The notes: generated by a model not told the origin, from the sequence alone. DNA of 64,000 nt from Phycisphaerae bacterium (GCA_014859965.1 JACZKQ010000108.1:62001-126000); one strand, 5' to 3'. Positions 15,803 to 24,718 are shown, counted from the stretch's first letter. A program made the numbers and translations.

Positions 15803-16579
15803 ATGATAGTAGACTGCCATACGCATATAAACTGCCCGTCCAGTGAGATAGATGCCACGGAGCACCGCGAAGCTACGCGGAAAGTCGATGCCTGCTTCGT
15901 TTTGGCCGTCGGACGCGACAACGGACTGGAGGCCAGCCGAGAACTCAGCGTACATACAGCCAAACATCCTCACCTTGTGGGCTTCGCCACGCTGAACCCG
16001 CTCCGGGATCGCGTTGATCTCAAGAGCGTGAAAGCGGCTACCCGGGATATTGGCCTCAAAGGGCTTGTCCTGTACTGTGCGGGGGGCAAGTTTCACCCCA
16101 CAGACAGCCGCGCCCTTAACCTTTACCATGCCGCAGCACAACTCAATTTGCCCATTTTTTTCCACAATGCCAGCTCCTACAACTCCGATTCCATTCTGCA
16201 ATACGCCCAGCCCTTCCTGCTGGATGAGGTTGCAAGACAGTTCTCCTCGCTGAAAATCGTGATTGGAAGCATGGGTCAGCCGTTTCTGCCGCAAACGATC
16301 TGCATGCTCGCAAAGCATGAAAATGTCTACGCGGATCTTTCCGTATCGCCCCTGAAGAAATGGGAGTTATACAATACCGTCATCAGTGCCTATGAAGCGG
16401 GGGTGATGGACAAACTGCTCTTCGGCAGCGGTTATCCGATCTGCAAGCCCGATAGCTGTATCGAGGCGCTGCTTGGGTTCAATATGCTCCTGGCCGACAC
16501 AGACTTGCCCAGCGTCCCGCGCGAGGAGATCCGCAACGTGGTCGAGCGCGAGACGATATCGCTGCTCGGTGTGGAATAA
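15803..16579 (+). CDS. Amidohydrolase-2-type TIM-barrel protein with altered catalytic Asp
   Basis: The 258-residue protein starts MIVDCHTHIN, giving the HxH metal ligands at the end of strand 1. GFATLNPLRD, LKGLVLYC and PIFFHNASSY fit later strands of the amidohydrolase-2 family (hydrolases and decarboxylases). In place of the usual GSDYP at the last strand it has FGSGYPICKP, so the metal-binding or catalytic Asp is Gly210. The codon is GGT, one base from an Asp codon. The protein may be inactive, use another residue, or belong to a subfamily that lost this Asp. It is followed on the same strand by the NSS transporter 183 bp later. The ribosome site is weak. Confidence 0.75.
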   Translation: MIVDCHTHINCPSSEIDATEHREATRKVDACFVLAVGRDNGLEASRELSVHTAKHPHLVGFATLNPLRDRVDLKSVKAATRDIGLKGLVLYCAGGKFHPTDSRALNLYHAAAQLNLPIFFHNASSYNSDSILQYAQPFLLDEVARQFSSLKIVIGSMGQPFLPQTICMLAKHENVYADLSVSPLKKWELYNTVISAYEAGVMDKLLFGSGYPICKPDSCIEALLGFNMLLADTDLPSVPREEIRNVVERETISLLGVE

Positions 16580-16762
16580 ACAGGGCCGCAGCGCCGCCCC
16601 AGGGCGCCGAGCCGCGGCATGAAGATGATCCGGTAGCATGGACCGGCTGAAGCCCCGTTCCGGCCGTTGGTCCAGGACTTATCTATTGAGCAGACGCGGA
16701 CACGCGACGCATAACCGCAGTGCTGTGACGGCACGGCGGCAACGCCGGCGCAGGGGAAGACT

Positions 16763-18856
16763 GTGGAGATACTGGAAGCGAAAAGAGAGAACTGGGGCAG
16801 CCGCGGCGGCTTTATTCTGGCGGCGATCGGCTCGGCGGTGGGTCTGGGAAACCTGTGGGGCTTTCCTTACAAGCTCTATTCATACGGCGGCGGGGCCTTT
16901 CTTATTCCTTACATTGTGGCGATGTTCTGCGTGGGCATTCCCATGCTGGTGCTCGAGTTCAGCCTGGGGCATTTCACTCAGCGGGCCGCGCCCGACGCAT
17001 TTGCCCGCACGCACAGGCGGCTGGAATTCGTGGGCTGGTGGGGCATTCTGCTCGGTTTTGTCATCGTTACCTATTATCCGATTATTCTGGCCTACTGTCT
17101 CAGTTTCATGTATTACAGCGCTCAATCGATCCTGCACGGCACTCCGCTGCCGTGGTCCGGCGAGGGTGTCGAAGGTGTCGAGAACGCCAAGCAGTTTTTT
17201 TTCACGCATTACCTGACCGAGGGGACGGCGGTTGGCCTGGGGCCTTTGCAGATCGGTCCGTGGGAGTTGACCATCGGGCCGTTCCAGGCTAACATTATTG
17301 TGCCGCTGGTGATCGCCTGGGTGGCGATGTACCTTTGTATCTGCAAGGGGGTCAATACGGTCGGCAAGATCGTCTGGCTGACTGTGCCGCTGCCGTGGCT
17401 GATCCTGGCGATCCTGACCATTCGCGGCATTACGCTGCCGGGCAGCGTCAAGGGCCTCGTCTATTATCTCGATCCCGACTGGTCACAGCTCGTCAAGCCG
17501 ACCACGTGGCGCTATGCCTTCGGACAGGTGTTCTTTTCATTAAGTCTGGCGTTTGGGGTGATGTTGACCTACGCCAGCTTTCTGCATCGCAGGAGCGACC
17601 TCAACAACAACGCCGCCATAATCGGCCTTGCCGATTTCGCCACCAGCTTTATTGCGGGTTTTGCGATCTTTTCCACGCTCGGGGCCATGGCTTACGCCAC
17701 CGGCGAAGCGGGCGCCCCGGTGGCGATCGATCAGGTCGTCGACGGCGGTCCGGGTCTGGCGTTTGTGGCCTTTCCTTACGCTCTGGCGCAATTGCCCGCC
17801 AGCGCGTGGTGGAGCCTGCTGTTCTTCTTTACGCTGGTGACCCTTGGCATCGATTCGGCTTTTTCGATCACTGAGTCGGTGCTTGCCGGCATCGTCGATA
17901 AGACCGGCTGGCCGCGGTGGCTGGTTCTGCCGCTGATGAGTCTGGTGGGCCTGGTCTTCGGACTCATCTATGTGAAGCGAAATGGTCTCAACTGGTTAGG
18001 GACGATTGACGGATTCATCAACGGGACGTGGGGCATTGCGTTTCTCGGATTGCTCGAATGTGCGGCACTCGGATGGCTGTACAATATCGAAATTCTTCGC
18101 GCCCATGCGAATGAACGCAGCGACTGGAATCTGGGCAAGTGGTGGAGCTACGCCATTCGTATCGTCATCCCCGTCATTCTCGGCACATTGTTTCTGTGGA
18201 GCCTGTTTGACGACTTGAGCAGCCCCGGGGGATTCCTGAAGAATCCGACGACGCATGAGTGGAACGTATATAATGTCGTGGGACTTGCAGTGGTTGCGAC
18301 CGTACCGATCATTTCGGTGCTGATGAGCCTTCTGCGTAACCCGAAACGTCCCGACGAGGAGATGGATTACATACCGGTAATGAATCCGCTGCTCTGCCGC
18401 GGCCGGCTGGGAGGGCTCGTCGGCCTGCTCCTGGCGATCGTGTCAGCCGGCCTGATCATTTCATTGACCTGCCTCGACGGGCTGGGCGACCGCTTTGGCG
18501 GGTACCTGCTGTATCAGTCGCTGGGGCTGTCCGTGGCCGCACTGGTCATCAGCAACTTCCTCATCGAGCGATACACGGAATACCCCAATCATCCCTCATG
18601 GTTTGTGCGGTGGGCGGGAATCGTCGCCACCCTTGACATCAGCGCGTTCCTTGCCGTAACCCTGGTCCGCGTCACATCCAGAGCCCAACTTGCCGAGCCG
18701 AAGCCGGTTGCCGAAAGTCTGGGCACGGTTCCTTACATCATCCTCGCCGTCGTATTCCTTCTCATCATCGTGGGCCTCGGATGGTGCTTCTATCGCGCCG
18801 TTACGGCCGCCGGAGGACGGGACACCGCACTCGAATCTGACATAGAAAACATCTGA
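16763..18856 (+). CDS. Neurotransmitter:sodium symporter (NSS/SNF) family transporter
   Basis: A 697-residue membrane protein. TM1 carries AAIGSAVGLGNLWGFPY, the NSS signature with the unwound sodium/substrate site. Later helices include VMLTYASF (TM6 region) and FTLVTLGIDSAFSITES. Bacterial members such as LeuT have about 510 residues; this one is longer because of an extra C-terminal region with several more hydrophobic segments (about residues 490-690), ending in an acidic tail. The family imports amino acids or amines with sodium. The GTG start at 16763 has AGGGGAAG upstream. Substrate unknown. Confidence 0.9.
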   Translation: MEILEAKRENWGSRGGFILAAIGSAVGLGNLWGFPYKLYSYGGGAFLIPYIVAMFCVGIPMLVLEFSLGHFTQRAAPDAFARTHRRLEFVGWWGILLGFVIVTYYPIILAYCLSFMYYSAQSILHGTPLPWSGEGVEGVENAKQFFFTHYLTEGTAVGLGPLQIGPWELTIGPFQANIIVPLVIAWVAMYLCICKGVNTVGKIVWLTVPLPWLILAILTIRGITLPGSVKGLVYYLDPDWSQLVKPTTWRYAFGQVFFSLSLAFGVMLTYASFLHRRSDLNNNAAIIGLADFATSFIAGFAIFSTLGAMAYATGEAGAPVAIDQVVDGGPGLAFVAFPYALAQLPASAWWSLLFFFTLVTLGIDSAFSITESVLAGIVDKTGWPRWLVLPLMSLVGLVFGLIYVKRNGLNWLGTIDGFINGTWGIAFLGLLECAALGWLYNIEILRAHANERSDWNLGKWWSYAIRIVIPVILGTLFLWSLFDDLSSPGGFLKNPTTHEWNVYNVVGLAVVATVPIISVLMSLLRNPKRPDEEMDYIPVMNPLLCRGRLGGLVGLLLAIVSAGLIISLTCLDGLGDRFGGYLLYQSLGLSVAALVISNFLIERYTEYPNHPSWFVRWAGIVATLDISAFLAVTLVRVTSRAQLAEPKPVAESLGTVPYIILAVVFLLIIVGLGWCFYRAVTAAGGRDTALESDIENI

Positions 18857-18862
18857 GCGCAT

Positions 18863-18890
18863 TTGTTTTTGAGTGGGGTTTATGTACAAT
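18863..18890 (+). promoter_or_regulatory. Possible promoter for the sulfatase gene
   Basis: TTGTTT (18863-18868), 16 nt, TACAAT (18885-18890), just after the NSS stop codon and 54 bp before the sulfatase ATG. Match to consensus is moderate. Confidence 0.4.
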
Positions 18891-18943
18891 ACGAAGTACT
18901 GCATTTCCGGCGGATGGTAATTGTTTCCTGGAGGTCGTAAGTC

Positions 18944-20461
18944 ATGGTGAGTAATGACGGGGTCAAAGGCGCCTGGTCTCGGCGGCAGTTTCTCAAGGCT
19001 GTCGGCGGCGGCGTTGCTGCGATAGGGTTGTCAGCATGCGGGACGGCGATGGGGGCAAAGGCGAATACCCGCAATATCGTGCTGCTGCTGAGCGATGATC
19101 ACCGTTATGATTTCATGGGGTTCATGGAGGAGGCGCCGGGATTTCTGGAGACGCCGAACATGGACCGGATGGCCCGTCAGGGGGCGCACGCAGCCAATGC
19201 GTTCGTTACGACGTCGCTGTGTTCGCCGAGCCGGGCGTCGATCCTGACCGGCCGTTACATGCACAAGCACAAGATCGTGGACAACCAGCGGCCCGAGCCT
19301 GAGGGCACCGTCTTCTTTCCGGAGTATTTGCAGAAGGCCGGCTACGAGACGGCTTTCGTGGGCAAGTGGCACATGGGCCATGACGACGACCACCCGCGAA
19401 AGGGCTTCGACCACTGGGCCAGTTTCAAGGGGCAGGGGGATTACTTCAATCCGACGCTCAACATCAACGGCACGCGGCGGACTATCGAGGGGTATACGGC
19501 GGACGTGCTCACCGACGAGGCGATTTCATGGCTGAAGGGCGGCCGCGATCTGCGCAAGCCGTTCTTTTTGTACTTGTCGTTCAAGGCGGTGCATTACCCG
19601 TTTGAACCCGCCGCACGAAACCGCGGCCGATACAGGGATGTGCCGGTGCCGCGCCCGGACACCATGGCCAACACCGAAGCAAACTACCAGACACAGCCGC
19701 ACTGGGTCCGGCAGCGCCGCTACAGTATCCACGGTGTCGACCACATGGAGACGGGGCCTTACGACAACGACCCCGTGCCGTCGTTCGACAATCTGGTTCG
19801 GCAGTATTGCGAGACGGTGTACGGCCTGGACGAAAACATTGGGCGCGTGCTCGATTACCTGGACGCCGCGGGCCTGGGCGATTCGACCCTCGTGATGTAC
19901 ATGGGCGACAACGGTTTTGCCCTCGGCGAGCACGGCTTCTACGACAAGCGCGACGCGTTCGAGGAGTCGATTCGCGTACCCATGTTGGTCCGGGCGCCGG
20001 GGCTGATTGCGCCGGGCTCGAAGATCACACAGATGGTTCAGAACATCGATGTGGCGCCCACGCTGCTCGATGTCGCCGGCGTGGAGCCGCCGCAAACGGC
20101 CGACATGGACGGCCGGTCATTTCTGCCCCTGCTGCGCGGCAAATCGATCGGCTGGCGCGGTCACATCCTTTACGAGTATTACTGGGAATGGAATTTCCCC
20201 GCCACGCCTACGACGTTTGCCATCCGCACGGACCGGTACAAGTACATCTTCTATCACGGCCTGTGGGACCGTGACGGCTTCTACGACCTGCAGACCGACC
20301 CCTGCGAGCGCCACAACCTCATTGATGTGCCGGCGTATCGCGAGCTTGTCGAGGCAATGAAGAAACAGTTGTTCGATGAATTGGAAGCGTCGGGGGGCCT
20401 CGAAATCCCCGTACGTCGTCCGGCGGGCGAGCGTCTCGATCAGCGCAAGAACCCGCGATAG
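18944..20461 (+). CDS. Tat-exported Cys-type sulfatase
   Basis: A 505-residue sulfatase that hydrolyses a sulfate ester, probably on a polysaccharide. The leader SRRQFLKAVGGGVAAIGLSA ends in a lipobox-like LSAC, suggesting a twin-arginine lipoprotein. Cys93 in LCSPSRASILTGRY is the residue converted to formylglycine (C-x-P-S-R). Metal ligands come from LLSDDH (about 49-53) and MGDNGFALGEHG; the catalytic Lys/His set is in VGKWHMGH. The Cys form can be matured by anaerobic sulfatase-maturing enzymes or an FGE; neither gene is in the window. GGAGG precedes the ATG at 18944. Length is normal. Confidence 0.93.
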   Translation: MVSNDGVKGAWSRRQFLKAVGGGVAAIGLSACGTAMGAKANTRNIVLLLSDDHRYDFMGFMEEAPGFLETPNMDRMARQGAHAANAFVTTSLCSPSRASILTGRYMHKHKIVDNQRPEPEGTVFFPEYLQKAGYETAFVGKWHMGHDDDHPRKGFDHWASFKGQGDYFNPTLNINGTRRTIEGYTADVLTDEAISWLKGGRDLRKPFFLYLSFKAVHYPFEPAARNRGRYRDVPVPRPDTMANTEANYQTQPHWVRQRRYSIHGVDHMETGPYDNDPVPSFDNLVRQYCETVYGLDENIGRVLDYLDAAGLGDSTLVMYMGDNGFALGEHGFYDKRDAFEESIRVPMLVRAPGLIAPGSKITQMVQNIDVAPTLLDVAGVEPPQTADMDGRSFLPLLRGKSIGWRGHILYEYYWEWNFPATPTTFAIRTDRYKYIFYHGLWDRDGFYDLQTDPCERHNLIDVPAYRELVEAMKKQLFDELEASGGLEIPVRRPAGERLDQRKNPR

Positions 20462-20484
20462 CGAACTTCTGTGTCCTTGAAGCA

Positions 20485-20529
20485 GGCCGCATCGCATACC
20501 GCGGTACGGCCGGCAAGGCTTTTTTTTTT
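20485..20529 (+). terminator. Possible terminator after the sulfatase gene
   Basis: A GC-rich inverted repeat (GGCCG 20485-20489 with CGGCC 20507-20511, enclosing a small ACCGCGGT palindrome) is followed by a run of ten T's at 20520-20529. The 8-nt gap between stem and T-run makes it non-ideal. Confidence 0.45.
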
Positions 20530-20535
20530 CAGCAA

Positions 20536-20564
20536 TTGCATTTTCCTGCGCGGGGTGCTATAGT
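20536..20564 (+). promoter_or_regulatory. Promoter for the DUF481 gene
   Basis: TTGCAT (20536-20541), 17 nt, TATAGT (20559-20564), with GGGGTGC just before the -10. Nearly the same text (TTGCATTTTC...GGGTGCTATAAT) precedes the GH10-like gene at 25505. Confidence 0.6.
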
Positions 20565-20680
20565 ACCTGCAATCACGGAAGCCAGGCATTCCTGCGGAGG
20601 AGGCCTGTTGAGAGGGAATTCACATCAAAGCCACCGGGCCCATTGTCTGTACCGGGTCCAGATTTTGAGGAGTAAGAGAG

Positions 20681-21757
20681 ATGTCTGCTCAGCAAATGCG
20701 CACACAGCGTCAACAGAAGTCAATTCTGCCCGCGGTCTTCGGATATGTTGCAGCCGCTTTGATCGGCCTTTGGCCGCTCGCCGCGCACGCCGGGCAGATC
20801 GTTCTCAGTAACGGCGATCGTCTCAGCGGCACGCTCAATCGGGTCGCCGACGGCAAGGTTCATTTCACCTCGGACCTGGTCGGGCCCGTCACGCTTGATC
20901 TGAACAAGGTCCTGACTTTCACGACCGACGAACCGGTTAAAATCGTGCTTCAGGATAATACCGTCCTCAGTCGGCAAATCACCGCGGCGCAGAGCGGCGT
21001 CCTGACCCTTGCCGAAAGCACCGTAGCCAACGTGGGACAGATCAATATGGCCGATGTCGTCGCCATCAATCCCCCGGACCCCGAGACCCCCAAATGGCAG
21101 GGCAGCGTCTCGGTAGGCTGGACGAGCGTCCACGGCAACACGCGATCCGAAAGCATCAACGTCAGCGCGGAGACGTCGTTGCGTAGAGAAATGGATCGTA
21201 TTACTTTCGGCGCCGATTACGGCCGCTCGGAACAGGAGAACAGGAGCACGGGCACAGAAGAGACAACCGAAGACTGGTGGCGGGCCCGCGGCAAGTATGA
21301 TTACTTTTTGACGCAGAAACTGTACGGCTTTGTGGAGGGCCGGTATGCGACAGACAAGATCGCGGAACTTGACCGCCGGATGATCGGCGCGGTCGGCGCC
21401 GGTTACCAGTGGGTGGAATCGGACCGGATGAACTTCGCGACTGAAGCTGGTATTGCCTACCTGACCGAGCGGTTCACAAACAACACGCCCGGCAACAGCG
21501 AGGTCTCAGCCCAGGCGGGCTATCATTTTGACATGAAGCTCAATGACCGGCTCAAGTTTATTAACGATTTGACTTATTATCCCAGTTTCGGTCAATTTTC
21601 CGATTACTTTCTGACCACCACCGCCGAACTCCGGGCGACGCTGACGAAGAACATGTATGCGAATTTCAGAGTTCTGTTCGATTACGACACCTCGCCCGCC
21701 GCGGACAAGGGCCGCACGGATGTCAAATATATCCTGGGTGTGGGTGCGGACTTCTGA
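20681..21757 (+). CDS. DUF481 outer-membrane beta-barrel protein
   Basis: A 358-residue protein. A signal peptide ends near AHAGQIVLSNGDRLSG. An N-terminal domain of about 100 residues (IVLSNGDRLSGTLNRVADGKVHF) is the small beta-rich domain often paired with DUF481. The C-terminal part, from WQGSVSVGWTSVHGNTRSES onward, is the DUF481 barrel with alternating strands such as YGFVEGRYATDKIAELDRR and ending in KYILGVGADF, an aromatic C-terminus typical for barrel insertion. This fits a diderm envelope. The first ATG follows AGGAGTAAGAG. Function unknown; it is thought to be a porin-like or salt-stress barrel. Confidence 0.88.
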   Translation: MSAQQMRTQRQQKSILPAVFGYVAAALIGLWPLAAHAGQIVLSNGDRLSGTLNRVADGKVHFTSDLVGPVTLDLNKVLTFTTDEPVKIVLQDNTVLSRQITAAQSGVLTLAESTVANVGQINMADVVAINPPDPETPKWQGSVSVGWTSVHGNTRSESINVSAETSLRREMDRITFGADYGRSEQENRSTGTEETTEDWWRARGKYDYFLTQKLYGFVEGRYATDKIAELDRRMIGAVGAGYQWVESDRMNFATEAGIAYLTERFTNNTPGNSEVSAQAGYHFDMKLNDRLKFINDLTYYPSFGQFSDYFLTTTAELRATLTKNMYANFRVLFDYDTSPAADKGRTDVKYILGVGADF

Positions 21758-21958
21758 TCGCGCCCCCGATGAGGACAAGGGCCCGTTGCATTTGGCAGGC
21801 TTGCGCCGGACTTATAGCGACCCAGCCGGTGGTGAGCGGGCATCCCAAGGTATGACGCGTCCATCGTGCCGTCGCAGTTGAGGTCCGCCCCAGGCGCAGG
21901 TTATGCCCACGTGTCGGCCTCGTCGTCGGCTCGGACAGGAAGGCCCGACCATGGTGCG

Positions 21959-21992
21959 AAAAAAATCGGCGGCGGCCAAAGCCGCCGCCGAT
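21959..21992 (-). terminator. Rho-independent terminator of the Rrf2-MazG operon
   Basis: Stem arms 21981-21992 and 21965-21976 (ATCGGCGGCGGC and its exact complement, 12 bp) enclose a 4-nt loop. Read on the minus strand, the stem runs into seven T's. It begins 5 bp past the MazG stop codon. This is the clearest intrinsic terminator in the window. Confidence 0.92.
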
Positions 21993-21997
21993 CCTAT

Positions 21998-22261
21998 TCA
22001 CTTGAAGCCTTCGACGCCTCGCTCTGTGTACTTTTTACATGCTTCTTCGAGGTCGACGCCGTTTATGTTGGCCAAAGTGCACAGCCACGCAAGTACATCG
22101 GCGAATTCACCTTCTTTTTCCGCCTGATCGCTGCCGTGCAGTGCAGTGGCCAGTTCGCCCACCTCTTCGATAAACCACATATACGTGGCGGGCGTTCCGC
22201 GCTGCCTGTCTCGCTTACCGTACTTCGCATCGATAAGCTTCTGAAAATCGCGGAGTTCCAT
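21998..22261 (-). CDS. MazG-like nucleotide pyrophosphohydrolase
   Basis: An 87-residue single-domain MazG protein. The metal-binding helices are seen as FIEEVGELATAL (EExxE) and EFADVLAWLCTLANI (ExxD). Such proteins hydrolyse (d)NTPs to monophosphates and clean up aberrant nucleotides. It lies 18 bp downstream of the Rrf2 gene on the same strand and ends just before the terminator, so it is the second gene of a two-gene operon. Complete domain; substrate not predictable. Confidence 0.9.
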   Translation of the reverse strand: MELRDFQKLIDAKYGKRDRQRGTPATYMWFIEEVGELATALHGSDQAEKEGEFADVLAWLCTLANINGVDLEEACKKYTERGVEGFK

Positions 22262-22279
22262 AACGAAGCTCTTAGAGGC

Positions 22280-22678
22280 TTACTCGGCCAGCATCTTGGA
22301 CAGTTTGGCCTTTTCGTAAATGGCCCGGACCTCCTTCGTGGCCTTCTCGCAGACCTCTTCCATCTTCATGCTGAACGGGGCATTGCTTGTCTGCTCCGCC
22401 AGATGGAGATGGCTCATCAGCGGCCCGTCCACGGCTTCGATGATCTGAAGCAGCGTGATGTTCTCGGCCGGATGCGCCAGGAAGAAGCCGCCGCGCGGGC
22501 CGCGCTTGCTTCGCAACACATTTGCCCGTACCAGCTGCTGAAGGATCTTCAGCAAGTACTCCAAAGGAATATTGTATTCCTTTGAAACACGTGCTGCTAA
22601 CACCGCGCCATCCTTGTAGTGCATCGCGATGTACCCGACCGCTACCAGTGCATACCCTGTTGACCTGCTAATCTTCAT
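22280..22678 (-). CDS. Rrf2-family transcriptional regulator lacking the Fe-S cysteines
   Basis: A 132-residue winged-helix regulator. MKISRSTGYALVAVGYIA, VSKEYNIPLEYLLKILQQL and LRSKRGPRGGFFLA match the Rrf2/IscR DNA-binding region and wing. The loop where IscR and NsrR carry three cysteines has none here; the only Cys is in EEVCEKA near the C-terminus. It probably senses something other than an iron-sulfur cluster, or is cluster-free. A GGAGG site precedes the ATG. Cotranscribed with MazG. The target genes are unknown, but the 440-bp upstream gap shared with the STAS gene is the natural place for a site. Confidence 0.9.
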   Translation of the reverse strand: MKISRSTGYALVAVGYIAMHYKDGAVLAARVSKEYNIPLEYLLKILQQLVRANVLRSKRGPRGGFFLAHPAENITLLQIIEAVDGPLMSHLHLAEQTSNAPFSMKMEEVCEKATKEVRAIYEKAKLSKMLAE

Positions 22679-23060
22679 GTTCGTACCTCCAAATCAGTAA
22701 TCCACCTTACTAAAACAATCCCTACTATGACGTTAATACACGCACCTGCACGTTTTTACTTTAATCGAGTGTCTTTTGTTCTAAGATTTTGGTGTACTTT
22801 GTGCGGATAACAACCGACACCATCGCAGCTATTATCGTACAAAACAATCCTGATCATTCGGCGTCATTATCCTCATTTATCGACCAGGCCGCAAGCGTAT
22901 AATGCCCAAAGGATAAAGTTTTTTTGTTACGCCAAAAAATGTCATGACTATTGAATTCTGATTTATCCGTATTGGCGCCGAGCCCGTATTATCCACGAGC
23001 CAGTGGACTTTTCAAGAGTTATGGTCAAAAAAACAGAAAATTTTAAGCCGCGCGACCCTC
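22679..23060. other. Divergent intergenic region between Rrf2 and STAS genes
   Basis: AT-rich DNA without a credible gene. It should hold the Rrf2-operon promoter on the minus strand and any Rrf2 operator, but I could not pick one with confidence. The STAS promoter lies at its right edge. Confidence 0.4.
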
Positions 23061-23089
23061 TTGACAGGAGGGTGCCGGTCCCCTAAGAT
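23061..23089 (+). promoter_or_regulatory. Promoter of the partner-switch (STAS) gene
   Basis: TTGACA (23061-23066), 17 nt, TAAGAT (23084-23089), 30 bp before the ATG at 23120. Confidence 0.6.
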
Positions 23090-23119
23090 TCCCGCTTTGA
23101 GATAGAACAGCAGGAGAAA

Positions 23120-23482
23120 ATGATGGATCTATTGAGTCCTAAAATTTCGGTGGAATACGTTCAAAACGCCACAATAACTACACTTACAGACCAAAAGATT
23201 TTGGAGCAGGCCGACATACAGGCACTTGAAAACTCCATTATGCCGCTCGTTGACTCGTCCGCCAAGATAAATTTGATCATGGATTTTTCAAATGTGAAGT
23301 TCTTAACAAGCGCGGTGCTGGGCCTTCTCATTCGCATAAGTAAAAAAGTCTACGAATCGCAGGGCCGGTTAAGGCTCTGCGGCATCGACGCCAAGATTCT
23401 GGAAATTTTTAAGATTACGCGTCTGGACCGGGTCTTCGAAATTTATGAGGACCGATACGATGCACTGCAAGGTCTGAAATAG
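23120..23482 (+). CDS. STAS-domain anti-sigma-factor antagonist
   Basis: A 120-residue single STAS domain. ALENSIMPLVDSSAKINLIMDF and the switch-site loop NVKFLTSAVLGLL, with a Ser where SpoIIAA-like proteins are phosphorylated, followed by RLRLCGIDAKILEIFKITRLD, are typical. It would bind an anti-sigma or kinase partner in a partner-switching circuit. The HATPase gene 110 bp downstream is the likely partner. The ATG at 23120 (or the adjacent one at 23123) follows CAGGAG. Confidence 0.9.
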   Translation: MMDLLSPKISVEYVQNATITTLTDQKILEQADIQALENSIMPLVDSSAKINLIMDFSNVKFLTSAVLGLLIRISKKVYESQGRLRLCGIDAKILEIFKITRLDRVFEIYEDRYDALQGLK

Positions 23483-23592
23483 CCGTGGGCGGGGCGTGTC
23501 GTTTGCAGGCCGATTCCTGCATGTGCATGTCCGGAGCGAATGTTTCACTGCACAAAATTCGGGAGGCGTCGTCGTTTTGACGATATAACCTT

Positions 23593-24027
23593 ATGGCTCG
23601 CGAAGGTCTCGTCCACAAGTCCAGGGTTGTTGCCGGCAGTGTCACGGCGGTTGAGGCGCTGTGTCGTGAACTGCTTGAGGATGTGCAGCAATTCGGTTTT
23701 GACGAGGACGCGGTGTTCGGAATTCACCTGGCGATGGAGGAAGCGGTCCTCAACGCAGTCAAGCACGGCAACGGGGGTGACGAGACAAGGAGCGTGCGGG
23801 TCGAGTGCCGCATAGGACCTGATGAATTCGACATCTCGATCGCCGATGAAGGCGGCGGGTTTAATCCCGACGCCGTGCCCGATCCGCGAAGTGAAGAGAA
23901 CCTGTGCAAGAGCAGCGGGCGGGGGGTGCTCCTGATGCGTGCCTATATGGACGTGGTCGAATACAACGAAGCGGGCAACTGCGTCCATATGATAAAGTAC
24001 AGGTCAGGGAGAAAGCCGGCGGAGTGA
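23593..24027 (+). CDS. RsbW-like anti-sigma/serine kinase HATPase
   Basis: A 144-residue GHKL ATPase domain with the N box HLAMEEAVLNAVKHGN, the G1 box DEGGGFNPDAVPDP and the G2 region SSGRGVLLMRAYMD. This set matches SpoIIAB/RsbW proteins that bind a sigma factor or phosphorylate a STAS antagonist. The gene follows the STAS gene on the same strand. No sigma factor sits beside it. The ATG at 23593 has no strong ribosome site. Confidence 0.88.
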   Translation: MAREGLVHKSRVVAGSVTAVEALCRELLEDVQQFGFDEDAVFGIHLAMEEAVLNAVKHGNGGDETRSVRVECRIGPDEFDISIADEGGGFNPDAVPDPRSEENLCKSSGRGVLLMRAYMDVVEYNEAGNCVHMIKYRSGRKPAE

Positions 24028-24064
24028 AGGATCGGGGTTCGCAGTAAAGGGATTGGAAGCGCGC

Positions 24065-24718
24065 ATGGCAAAGGTTACGATCAAGACCGTGGTTTTGATA
24101 ATGGGTGTGGCAGGAATATGCGGTTGCGGTGGTCCGCAGATCGAGGCGCCGCGCATTACCGGGCAGGTTCGCAGGCCGCAGCCAACCGAACCAATAGTCG
24201 TCCAGCCTGCGCCCAGTTACAACCCGTCTCCCACCTCCTATCCTCCGGGATGGGTGCCTTCGCCGAGCCGCGAAAAGCGATGGAAAGCGATCATCATTCA
24301 CCATTCCGCGACAGACAGCGGCAGCATGTCCGTTTTTGATGAGTATCATCGCAACGGCAATAACTGGGACGGCATTGGTTATGCATTCGTGATCGGCAAC
24401 GGCCGAGGCAGCGGCGATGGGCAGGTCGAGGTGACTTACCGCTGGCGCGATCAGGTGCCCGGCGCTCACTGCGGCGGCACGCCGGACAACTGGGCGAACG
24501 TGGACGGCATCGGCGTATGCCTGGTCGGGGATTTCACGAAGACCCGCCCCACATATCGGCAAATGCAGGCGCTCAAGACGCTGGTGCGATTTCTTCAGAA
24601 GCGTTACAGGATACCAACAACCAACGTTTACGGCCACGCGGACACGCCCGGCTACACCAAGGGCTCGGTTTGCCCGGGGCGGTACTTCCCTATGGCGACC
24701 TTTAAAGGCTCATTGTAG
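24065..24718 (+). CDS. N-acetylmuramoyl-L-alanine amidase (amidase_2/PGRP type), lipoprotein
   Basis: A 217-residue predicted peptidoglycan amidase. The signal IKTVVLIMGVAGICGC contains a lipobox, so the protein is probably anchored to a membrane facing the periplasm. A Pro-rich linker precedes the amidase_2 domain, with zinc ligands in IIIHHSATDSGS, the mid motif GAHCGG and the C-terminal YGHADTPGYTKGSVCPGRYF (His and Cys ligands). It cuts the bond between N-acetylmuramate and L-Ala. I take the ATG at 24065; a TTG four codons earlier is possible. Next to the partner-switch genes, so wall turnover may be under their control (inference). Confidence 0.9.
   Translation: MAKVTIKTVVLIMGVAGICGCGGPQIEAPRITGQVRRPQPTEPIVVQPAPSYNPSPTSYPPGWVPSPSREKRWKAIIIHHSATDSGSMSVFDEYHRNGNNWDGIGYAFVIGNGRGSGDGQVEVTYRWRDQVPGAHCGGTPDNWANVDGIGVCLVGDFTKTRPTYRQMQALKTLVRFLQKRYRIPTTNVYGHADTPGYTKGSVCPGRYFPMATFKGSL

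Noticed and set aside
15803-16579. TatD-type DNase
   Set aside because: Although it starts with an HxH motif, the later blocks fit amidohydrolase-2 proteins better and TatD motifs are absent.
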